DNA from: Punctularia strigosozonata HHB-11173 SS5
Taxonomy: Eukaryota; Basidiomycota; Agaricomycetes; Corticiales; Punctulariaceae
Assembly: GCF_000264995.1 (NCBI RefSeq)
Contig: NW_006767436.1
Location: 905,414-969,413 of the forward strand
DNA length: 64,000 bases
Direction: 5' to 3'
Positions 24,397-33,496 of this stretch are shown one piece after another. The position numbers and the translations under genes were made by a program. Each line of letters starts with the position of its first letter. Positions within the stretch are counted from its first letter, which is position 1. Below the pieces are notes generated by a model that saw nothing but the letters and a program-made list of their open reading frames with translations, did no database searches and had not been told where the DNA came from.

Positions 24397-25395
24397 GGCG
24401 AGGGCGTGAGGCTCGTCGCTGGCGTGGTCGTCAAGTGTTAGCCTGAGACCGGGAGCGTCGAGGTCGTCCTATCTTCCCTGCATTGCGCAGATTAGCATGC
24501 TAAGTACACCGGTAGGGAGGGTCTGGCTGACCAGGCCGTGAGTAGCCGGCGTCGTGATGGTCGTTGACAAGACGGCTGCTGCCCCGTGGGAATCTGGGCT
24601 ACCCGCACGATGTGGTTGTACGCTGCTCTAGACTCCCGTCGGCGCTCCCCATTTCATTGGTTTTCCTGGCACTACCACTGTTCATTGCAGCCAACATGAT
24701 ACAGCCCAAGAAATATCGCTACTTGTTTAGGGATACGTAGCCAGGACAGTCTCGCTATCGCAAGCCTACTCCAAAGGAAATATCGCCTATCAGGTACTCA
24801 ACTGGCTATGACCTTGGCTAGCACTTGCCATCATGATCGCTGTGCGGTTTTCAACGTTGGTGACTGCGGTTCTTTCAAGCTTCGAGCGTATTTGTGCAGG
24901 GCCTTACGTGCCATGTACGCTCATGCGATGTCCGCGACGGCTTTGGCACCTATCGCATGTCTCCATGTGAGCGTCGCTCGATCCCTTCCTTGAATAGCTG
25001 AAACGCATTGCCACTGCTCGGGAACTGATGGTTGATACGATTGACAAGCTCGCTTTAGCTCTCTTTTGGCTCCTCTGCACTACCAGTGGCAAGTTCAATT
25101 GCAGAATCTCATACGACGAAGGCTTCCATCATCACCGCCTCCTGATTCTCCTTCTTTCTTTCAGTTATATTGTAACAAAACAACTCATATTCACTGTCTG
25201 TAACAGTGTTATATGCGTTCAATGGTCCGCTTCTTGATCTTCTCTATTGGCGCCGTCTGGAGACAGTTTCCTGATTAGTTGGTGCACCAGCGCTGCCTTG
25301 CTTCATTCTTGCACGCTGTATATATGCATGTGGGACCCTGTCCGCCGTATCTCATCTCTGCGACACAGGCGCCAATTGAGCTTGCTGCACTAGCT
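24397..25395. other. Gene-poor stretch
   Basis: About 1 kb without a convincing gene. Several ORFs of 60-75 codons appear on both strands but none carries a recognisable motif or intron pattern. It flanks the damaged genes at 25.4-27.8 kb, so the whole 24.4-27.8 kb segment looks like relaxed sequence. Confidence 0.5.
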
Positions 25396-25879
25396 ATGCA
25401 TAGTCTATGGAAACGCATCGGCTTCAAGAATCTCCGTAAAGGCACCTCTTCTTCTGACGATGAGAATGGTCCGGCACGAAGTGCAAGTGGATCGTTCAGA
25501 CAGATGGCGGCCAACGAACTTGATAGATACCACGAAGGGTACGATGGACCCCCCCCCCAGTCATGTGGAAGGGATCCAGGATACTTCACGCGTCACCGCC
25601 GGGCCCAACTCATTCATTGGTGATCTCTCCGCACAGCATATCCTCACTTCCAAACTCAACCGCTCGTACACGGGGAACTTCCATACCTTCTGTGGGCAAC
25701 AAAGAGACACGATGGAGAAATGGCTTGATGATATGTCTGCTTTTTTGTAGCGCCAGACTGCTATTGACGGAAGGCTGACTGTTCTCGAGCAGAAGATGGA
25801 TGCCAGGATGAACACCAGGATGGAAAGGATCGAGAGCTTATTGCGCAAAGTACTCATGACTCTGAAGAACACCATATGA
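25396..25879 (+). pseudogene. Hypothetical coiled-coil protein with frame breaks
   Basis: Starts MHSLWKRIGFKNLRKGTSSS and runs through a polar segment to GYDGPPP, where a run of ten C (25549-25558) lies. After the run the protein-like reading continues in another frame (SHVEGIQDTSRVTAGPNSFI, then HILTSKLNRSYTGNFHTFC and MEKWLDDMSAFL). A TAG at 25748-25750 then interrupts it, and the same frame goes on as TAIDGRLTVLEQKMDARMNT and RMERIESLLRKVLMTLKNTI, a clear heptad-type coiled coil ending at 25879. The distances are too short for introns at these two points. Either a decayed gene or one homopolymer miscall plus an unresolved intron. Family not recognised. Confidence 0.4.
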
Positions 25880-25924
25880 CGTAGCCATACCATCGTACAC
25901 ACTGAACAATTATCTTACTTGACG

Positions 25925-27761
25925 TTAGTTTTGCTCATATGCCACCATAGTACTCTCTTCGCCGAACGCCTTGAGCCAGGCCTTGATGCCTCCTTCCAGC
26001 ACGTACCCTGCGGATTCCGTATGTCCCTTGTCATCGAGGTAGTCCTGATACCTGATGACAGATGTTCAGACTAGTTACATTGGGAAACCTCGATGCGATC
26101 ACAATTATACCTACCATCCCCCACATCGTGGTCCACGACCTCCTGCACTACAGCTGTTGCAGTGGAAGATCACTTGGGTCGTTCCGGGGAACTGCTCGAA
26201 GAATGTCAGCAGGTTATCATAGAAGGTCTGTGCAGGCCACTGAGCACTTCCAGAAATGTGACCACCCTGTATTCATGCTCATCAGTTCCCCGTTGGTGAT
26301 ATCCAGCGCAAACCACGGACTTCTCTGTCATCTAGGCGGACATCAATGATAGCATAATCATGACGCATCATCGTAACACTGCAAAGCAGAGTCGCTACCT
26401 CCCACGGAGTCATAAAGCCAGGTGCTGCCTTAAATGTCGGATACGTGGAGGTCCATTTCAAGAGGGGCTCCAGAGCATGTTCTACCCGGCTGTCCGTCAC
26501 GGATTTACGCGCATAGATCTGATACGACGCTTCGGAACACCGACGTCTCAGCACTCCTGCAGAGCAAAGATTACATCAACTGACCAACCCAGTCATTGGC
26601 ATTGAAGTCCGGCAAGGGGTGTTGTGGTGTGTTGAAGAAACCAGCAGCCCCGCTATTAAGTTCTGCATGCATTGAACCGCAGCACTTCGACCCGCCGCAT
26701 ACACCCGAAGTTGTGATAGTATTCGGATTGGATTGGAAATATAAGTTGATGTCTCCTTTGGTGCCTATGAAAAGTAGATCTACAATATTTTGAATTGACA
26801 CCGTCCAGGGTACACCGAGACCATGCATGTAGATACCTCGAAAACCAACGTTGAGCGGCAGTAACCCGTATTCTTGAAGCTATATTGTGCCTGATATACA
26901 GCTCACCCAAGAAGACATTGTTCCGCAGAAAATAGGGCAATGCTTTCTTGGCGACGATCTGCAAGGAAGTGACTTCAGCATAAAACACGGTGCATTGAAG
27001 ACAGTGCTCACGTCGTCAAGAACGATTCTACCACTGGGCGTGAGAACGCGGTGAACCTCCTTTTGCAACGTGGCTTTTCCTGCCGGAGGCAGCAGGTTGA
27101 TCACAGAGTTCGAGAGAACGCAATCCACTGAGTCCGAAGCATGGGAGTGGTTCAGTGAGAGCTGCCTGAACAAAAGCAACCTGAGGAGGTTTGAGGCGTC
27201 GCGTGCCCGCATTACGACGTGCCAGTTTGATCATGTCCTGGACGTTGACACATGATGTCAGCCGGAGGTGAAGTTATAGATGTTACTTGCGGCACCATAC
27301 AGGATGGAGTCATACAAACCTCTGAGATATCAAGCCCGATAGCACGGCCATTGCAGCCCACCCGATGAGCCGCAAGGAGCACATCGAGGCCTCCGTCCGA
27401 TCCAAGATCTAACGCACATTCACCCTGGTACGCGAGCTCAGCTACACTCATGCATATGCAAGGGTGTCCATACCTCTGAAATATTGGCTATAGCAACAGG
27501 GTTGCCGCATGATAGGCCCATGTTCGCCTCTGTCAGGATAGAATTGAGCTGATCAGGAGTATATCCGAAAGCTTTCGCGATCCTTGTCGCATCTGTTGTG
27601 GGTGATCAAAGACGTGCGAGATACGACAAGCAACGTGGTCATGAACATTCTATGTTGTGAGGTGCGTTGGCCTTTGCGCTGTACGCGGCATTAACAGCTT
27701 TCACGGCATCCATGTCTTTAGCAGCGGCAGAGTCAGAAGTGCCGCGAGAGCACGCAAACAT
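25925..27761 (-). pseudogene. Decayed arsenite methyltransferase fused to a rhodanese domain
   Basis: N-terminal two-thirds is an As3MT/ArsM-type SAM methyltransferase: [53 protein letters not shown] (SAM motif I) and [20 protein letters not shown]. The C-terminal part after KGDINLYFQSNPN and NTPQHPLPDFNANDWVG is a rhodanese/Acr2-like domain: GFMTPWEVATLL, DYAIIDVRLDDREGGHISGS, FHCNSCSAGGRGPRC, DYLDDKGHTESAGYVLEGGI. Introns around the domain boundary splice cleanly, so it is one gene. The methyltransferase part is damaged: a frame change near 27140, another near 26918 and an in-frame TAG at 26880-26882 where the family has Gln (CISGTI-stop-LQEY). The SNCVINL arsenic-binding Cys is Ser (27105-27107). 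Start MFACSRG at 27761. Confidence 0.8.
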
Positions 27762-28277
27762 CGTCAACGCCAATATAAGAGATGTGCCGCGTGATGAGAG
27801 TTGCCTTGCAGATCAAGCACCTGCAAAAAGGGATTCCATTCTTAGAGGATGACTTTGACGAGTCAGTCACATGCGCGCTCGGGATATGCTCGCGGCCCGA
27901 TCTCCATAGATATTGAAGGTTGGAGTCGGCTCTGTGACGTTCTTGAGTCCGCAGGATAACATGGTAACCCATCACAGTAATGTAGCCGTCGTAGTACAAG
28001 TAGACTTCGTCAAGTTTACAGGGAGGTAGAGCGGGGTACTGTGAATAGTTCTGAGGCGTTTTTCGCGGATAAGAAACGATTGTGACATACCCACAGCCAA
28101 ACAAACTTGATGAGAGGCTGTGGATTCGATGGAACATCTTTGATACTTAGTCGTAATCTTGCGGTGAGGCAGAGGCGCGGCGAGAGCAGCAGTGGAGCGT
28201 GGGAAGAGCTGTACAGATACTGTTCGAATAAGGTTTTCGAATCGTTCGCTCCTCCATCTCCTCAAGACACCCCCAAG
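27762..28277. other. Divergent intergenic region upstream of RPL3
   Basis: 516 bp between the former start of the arsenite methyltransferase gene (minus) and RPL3 (plus). The RPL3 promoter should be here. A 134-codon minus ORF crosses it without family features. Confidence 0.55.
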
Positions 28278-29722
28278 ATGAGGTGAGTTATGGTCCGCTC
28301 GTCTGTACGATACATACACTGACGGTCTTTCAGTCACCGTAAGGTCCGCAAATCCAGCACGTTTTGGCTGGGACACGATGCTAACGGGATTTGGTGCAGT
28401 ACGAAGCTCCCCGCCACGGCTCTCTTGGTTTCCTCCCCCGCAAGCGTGCGGCTCGCCATCGCGGAAAGGTCAAGTCCTTCCCCAAGGATGATCCCAAGAA
28501 GCCCGTCCACTTGACTGCCGTTATGGGCTACAAAGCGGGTATGACCCATGTTGTCCGCGATCTCGACCGTCCGGGCTCTAGTAAGTATCGATGCAAATTT
28601 AGGCAGGTTAAGTGAGGTTCTGATTATTGTGCATAGAGATGCACAAGCGTGAGGTTGTGGAGGCTGTTACCATCGTTGAGACTCCCCCCATGATCGTCGT
28701 CGGTGTTGTTGGCTACGTCGAGACCCCCCGCGGTCTCCGCACCCTCACCACCGTCTGGGCCTCCCATCTTTCGGACGAACTCAAGCGCCGGTTCTACAAG
28801 AATTGGTACCGCTCGAAGAAGAAGGCGTTCACCCGCTACGCCAAGAAGGCAGCGGAGGACAACGGCAAGTCGGTGCAGCGCGAGCTCGAGCGCATTCGCA
28901 AGTACTGCACCGTTGTTCGTGTCCTGGCGCACACCCAGATCCGCAAGACTGGCCTTGCGCAGAAGAAGGCGCACCTGATGGAGATTCAGGTCAACGGCGG
29001 CAGCATCGCGGACAAGGTCGACTTCGCGCACGGTCTATTCGAGAAGCCGATTGAGGTCAACAGCGTCTTCGAGCAGGACGAGGTCGTCGATGTCATCGCC
29101 GTCACCAAGGGTCACGGTTTCGAGGGTGTGACTCACAGGTGGGGAACCAAGAAGCTGCCGCGCAAGACGCACAAGGGTCTCCGTAAGGTCGCTTGTATTG
29201 GAGCGTGGCACCCTTCGAAGGTCATGTTCTCTGTTGCTCGTGCTGGTCAAAGTACGCATATACCCTGCTTGTTGCATATAACGCATCCTGATCAATTACC
29301 TGTAACAGATGGCTACCACCACCGCACGGAACTCAACAAGAAGATCTACCGCGTCGGCTCCGGCTCGGACGAGGGCAACGCCTCCACCGAGTCCGATGTC
29401 ACCAAAAAGACGATCACGCCCATGGGTGGCTTCCCTCACTACGGTATCGTCAAGAACGACTATCTCATGCTTAAGGGCTCCATCCCCGGAACGAAGAAGC
29501 GCGTCATCACCATCCGCAAGTCGCTCATGGTCCACACTTCTCGTCGGGATCTCGAGAAGGTCCAGCTCAAGTTCATCGATACCTCTTCAAAGTTCGGTGT
29601 AAGTAAGCTCATCTGGAGTGATGAAATACGGCTGATCCTATCATCTTGCCATGCAGCACGGCGCTTTCCAGACTTTCGAGGAGAAGGCGGCGTTCTTGGG
29701 CACGCTCAAGCCCCGCGCATGA
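28278..29722 (+). CDS. RPL3: 60S ribosomal protein uL3
   Basis: Large-subunit ribosomal protein close to the peptidyl-transferase centre. The start is split over tiny exons: ATGAG (28278-28282), then a 10-nt micro-exon (28334-28343), then TACGAAGCT..., reading [20 protein letters not shown]. Downstream: [80 protein letters not shown] and the invariant loop [20 protein letters not shown]. Introns near 28581-28637, 29250-29309 and 29599-29656 are removed. The C-terminus is [21 protein letters not shown]. Complete, strong codon bias. The neighbour NDUFA12 is convergent, only 173 bp away. Confidence 0.97.
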
Positions 29723-29895
29723 GCTGCGGTCTTTCATTCTCTCTAGGCATATGTTGTTTTACTGCTCTCCATGTTATGCGTGATCACTGCCCAATGCCAT
29801 CAGTCGGCTCGCACCAAAACTTCCTTAGCCCATGTAGCGGGGCGCTAAGTGGATATCAATTTCTGTTGCTGCGTGTCGGAACTACAGGGGAGCCT

Positions 29896-30589
29896 TTACG
29901 CCCGCGCATCAGACCCTCTTGAAGTCGGCTTCGGAGTCCAAGCCTGAATCTTGGGTGCAGCTGTGTTGTAAGTCTTGAATGCACCCCGAGTACCGGTGAG
30001 GTTCTCGACCCAAGGCTAGATTGAGAAAAGTTAGATGCCGCAGGGGAATGGCGACACGCGGTAGCAGAGGGAACGTACAGTCTTCCACGGAGGAGTAAGG
30101 TTCTGGACGACGGGGTCTTCCGACGGCGGGTCCTTGCGGATATGCGATAACCACGAGTGCCATTCCGGAGGGACTTGCGTCGCGTTGAAATCGTGCTGCG
30201 TAGCAACGTTATGGCTGTAATGGAGACAACCTGTTCATCACGAGCGTACCTGCGCAAAGTCGACCCATCGGTGACGACCTGGCAGAGATGAACTCGTTTA
30301 GTCAATGATCCGAGAACCCGAAATGTATAGGACTTACCCGGTACCTCTTCTTCTGGGTTCAAGTTCTCGTAGTATTTGTTACCGAACCTGATGGACAAAT
30401 CGTCAGTAGTTGACTGGACCTCCCCGGACTCGCGGCTCGTTCCGGTCCCGGGGAAGGGGATCGTTGGACGCACTGGTCAGTGCCCTTCAACGCGCCGTAT
30501 TTAGCGTCGCCGATGTACTGTAGGTTACGCCACCAGTAGCTCCAGCCGCCGCGCCGGATGTTATTTACGGTGCGCCATAGGGAGACCAT
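29896..30589 (-). CDS. NDUFA12: Complex I accessory subunit NDUFA12 (B17.2)
   Basis: Accessory subunit of mitochondrial NADH:ubiquinone oxidoreductase, on the matrix arm. Starts [20 protein letters not shown], continues [18 protein letters not shown], then [17 protein letters not shown] (the family's GNKYYE motif) and, after an intron, [47 protein letters not shown] and [20 protein letters not shown], ending [12 protein letters not shown]-stop. RHRWV and PPEWHxWL are the diagnostic motifs. Five or so exons, about 145 residues. The upstream Met of an extended frame at 30661 was rejected because the family starts near MxSxxRTxxN. Confidence 0.92.
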
Positions 30590-30955
30590 CGTGGTCGGTG
30601 AGAGTGAGCTGCGAAGTCGCGTGGCGATGTCCTCCGAGTTGGCTCTCTCGAGACTCCGCACACCTTCAGTTCGACTTGGTACTTGGCCTTGGTCTGGAAC
30701 TGGCTATGTCACTGTGTTATCCGACATTGTCGTGCATGCCACCAGATGACTCTACCATAATCAAGACGACACGAGATGTTTGTGCGCTGCATCGAACCTT
30801 GCACTCGCCTTTCCTGGCGTCCCGCCAGCATGTGCTTCGGAACATGGATGGTCCGTAGCTGGGCATAAATCTCGCTCACGTCAAGCATGGCAGGGCAGCG
30901 TCACTGTTATACTTGACTCCCGCGGTACGTTACTCTACGGCGCGGACGACCTCGG
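30590..30955. other. Divergent intergenic region
   Basis: 366 bp between NDUFA12 (minus) and the first CTCGxC paralog (plus). Overlapping short ORFs only; presumably both promoters. Confidence 0.5.
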
Positions 30956-31821
30956 ATGCCAAACAATCATCATGCGGATCGCGCGTTACGGCGCAAGTAT
31001 GGGTGCACTTGCGGATGCTGCTATGGAGGTTTTCTATCCAAACGTCTCCGGTTGAGGCTGAAAGGCATGACGATGTCGTTCACGTCGCACGATAGGCGTT
31101 GCTCCTAACAGTCTCGATAGATGCCGTTGACCGGGTGATCACTTCTATGGCCATGATGAATCAAATGAGAGAATTCGGAGAGGCATTCCTAGGGCGGGAT
31201 ATGTTCTCGCGTCTGGATTTCTGGACAGAACATCTTCCATTTCACCTTCAAGAGAATGTCACTCGCGACCAATCCTTCTACCGTGGATACGCTGCCCTCT
31301 TCGAAGCTATACATGTCGTTCTCGCACGCTCCGACGATTATCCGCCTATATCTACCCCAAGCGCCATACTCGATATGATCACCAACATGGACGCAGACGG
31401 GCAGCGCTTCGTGGCGTACTACATGGAAAGGGGCGGCTTAATCGAGCATGCGCTGAGTTGTGTAACCCATCTGGCCAAGTGCCATTCGCCTCTCGGCGAC
31501 AGAGCCTTCGATCAGGCCGCATCACGGGAGTGGAACGCGCTCCCTACCTGCGCAAATGACCTGGCGTTCTACCTCGTCAGAAGGAAGATCGGATTGGATC
31601 CAAGGCAGCAATGGGGTCCGTACAGGGACGCCCCTACCAACGTTCGAGAGGAGGAGGGCGACAACGAGGAGTTGCACGGTGAGGCGACATCGGCGAATGT
31701 CGATGACGAGCACATCGATAGAAATGACGAACACGGGTCAAACCGTCGCTCCTTCCCTGTTGAGCGAGCTCTGCGCTGGATGGTACCCGAGTGTTTCCAA
31801 TACATGGCGGCAGATGCCTAA
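30956..31821 (+). CDS. CTCGxC-family protein, paralog 1
   Basis: Uncharacterised Agaricomycete family. Exon 1 (30956-31064) reads MPNNHHADRALRRKYGCTCG then CCYGGFLSKRLRLRLK, a Cys-rich zinc-knuckle-like motif. Exon 2 (31112-31821) continues SIDAVDRVITSMAMMNQMRE, an alpha-helical body with FYRGYAALFEAIHVVLARSD and PSAILDMITNMDADGQRFVA, and the shared signature REWNALPTCANDLAFYLVRR, KIGLDPRQQWGPY. The tail is acidic. The intron (31065-31111) has a GC donor (AAAG|GCATGA); its position and phase equal those of the GT-AG intron in paralog 2. The second copy starts 416 bp downstream on the same strand, so this is a tandem duplication. Function unknown. Confidence 0.75.
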
Positions 31822-32237
31822 GTCATTGGCGCATCGACTTTGATCTCTCTGCAGCTACTGGTCGGTACGTCGGCCAAGTCGAATATCGACTAAGTATCGC
31901 ATAGAATGATCTGCTAGATGCAAGCGAGGGACTTGGGATTCGAACCCGAGGAACGTTATCCCTGCTTTAGCGTTTTGCTAGGCCTTGCGTCATCGTCGTC
32001 GTCAACAGGAGGAAGCATCATCCCTTTGATGTGGTACACCGTACAGATACCTTCCTTGCTTCTCAAACGAGGCCTATCCGAGCCATTCCTGGCGTCTCGA
32101 GATAAGCAACCTCACAGGCATATAAGAAGGCATTTTTTTCGACGACCCAAACAATCTCCCCAGCTCAGATATTATCCCCAACTTCCCCTGAGGTAGCGCA
32201 TTACACCTTCGACCCTTCGGATTAATCATCGGTTACA
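31822..32237. other. Spacer between tandem paralogs
   Basis: 416 bp between two same-strand paralogs, holding the terminator of the first and the promoter of the second. It includes a 19-nt hairpin (31932-31950) resembling a tRNA T-arm, discussed under rejected items. Confidence 0.5.
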
Positions 32238-33047
32238 ATGCGTGACGCTGATCAGCGCAAGTACGGTTGCACATGCGGATCCTGCTCTGGAGGATTCCTG
32301 TCCAAAAGGCTTTTGTACAGGTTGCAATGTGAGTCGAACCTGCCAGTTGTTAGGACGCACGTACTGACTGTTGATGCAGCATCGACTGGGATGACGCTCG
32401 ACATGCTGAAAGAAACGAATCGATTCAGGACTTGGGCTCCTCGCGTTCCACTCCCCATAACGGCCTTCTCTTCGGACTCATGCATATACCATTTGCCTCC
32501 GCACCTCCGCGGGAGTATCTATCGAACCTTTTACGACGGATACTTGTGCATTTTCGGGGCCATCGTCTGCGTCCTTAAACGCTCTGGCGACCATGGACCG
32601 CCGATCCCTACGCCGGCAGCCGTGCTTGACGAGCTGCGGACCTTGGACTTTGTCAAGCTGCGAGCAGTGCAATTCTACTTCGACAAAGGTGGTTTGATAG
32701 AGTACGCGCTGGATCACGTCACTGCCTTCGCCGCGGACCAGTCACCTCTCGGGGACGGCGAGTTTGATTCCCTTGCTGCGGAGGACGACTTGGAGATCGA
32801 CGAGGACTTGCGGCAGTACTTGTTTAACCTGGATCCCGCCTTGGTATCGTCCGAGGGACAACTGGCGAGAGAGTGGAACGCGCTGCCGACCTGCGCTAAC
32901 GATCTCAAGTTCAGACTGGTCAGGCTGAAAATTGGGCTCGAGCCGACCAGGCGTTGGGGCCCTTACCCGAACATCCCTGCCATCCTAGGGCCAGAGGAAG
33001 ACGAGGACATGGATGGAAGCGAGGAAGAGCTGGTCGCCGACGCTTGA
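32238..33047 (+). CDS. CTCGxC-family protein, paralog 2
   Basis: Second copy of the family. MRDADQRKYGCTCGSCSGGF leads to LSKRLLYRLQ, then a 51-nt GT-AG intron (32329-32379) that divides by three. The body contains PPHLRGSIYRTFYDGYLCIF, PTPAAVLDELRTLDFVKLRA, FYFDKGGLIEYALDHVT and the shared REWNALPTCANDLKFRLVRL, KIGLEPTRRWGPY. It has an acidic insert before REWNALP (DDLEIDEDLRQYLFNLDPAL) that paralog 1 lacks. The acidic C-terminus EDEDMDGSEEELVADA ends at 33047. Divergence between the copies is high outside the motifs, so the duplication is not recent. Possibly a zinc-dependent or nucleic-acid-linked role through the Cys motif, but that is only a guess. Confidence 0.8.
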   Translation: MRDADQRKYGCTCGSCSGGFLSKRLLYRLQCESNLPVVRTHVLTVDAASTGMTLDMLKETNRFRTWAPRVPLPITAFSSDSCIYHLPPHLRGSIYRTFYDGYLCIFGAIVCVLKRSGDHGPPIPTPAAVLDELRTLDFVKLRAVQFYFDKGGLIEYALDHVTAFAADQSPLGDGEFDSLAAEDDLEIDEDLRQYLFNLDPALVSSEGQLAREWNALPTCANDLKFRLVRLKIGLEPTRRWGPYPNIPAILGPEEDEDMDGSEEELVADA

Positions 33048-33496
33048 ACCTCAAGTTTGAAGCTCGAAGACCTGTATGTCACGCGTTGTCTTCGTTCAGA
33101 AATTTACTTAGCGATTCCCGGGTTGGTAGTTTCCTGCTTGAAAGACAAACGAGCGATGCACATCGCACTCGAGGAAATTCTGACTTGTTGTAATATCAAT
33201 CCGCGCGGTTTGCGATGACTGTTGTGAGCGTTGTATGTTGCTGGATGCATTTCCAGGCCCATCCAGCCGCGTAATATCGAAAATCCAACCACCGAATTCG
33301 AAGGTGTACTTGTACTGATCCGATTGATGAACTGAATGAAATTATGCACTACCCGCCAGTCTCAACGCGTGTTATACAACCGTAACGATGCTCGAAAGCA
33401 TGTCCATCTTGCCAATATAACAAGCACAAAGTATATGCAGACACCGTCGGGTACAATACACGGGAAAGCTAGCCCTGTCCATAATATAAAATACCT
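33048..33496. other. Convergent intergenic region
   Basis: 449 bp between the ends of paralog 2 (plus) and SWC4 (minus). AT-rich in parts; no ORF with protein-like content. Confidence 0.55.

Noticed and set aside
31932-31950. tRNA T-arm-like hairpin (CTTGGG-ATTCGAA-CCCGAG)
   Set aside because: The reverse strand reads GGGTTCGAATCCC, but no acceptor stem, D-arm or anticodon arm can be placed at the right distance, so it is not a tRNA gene.
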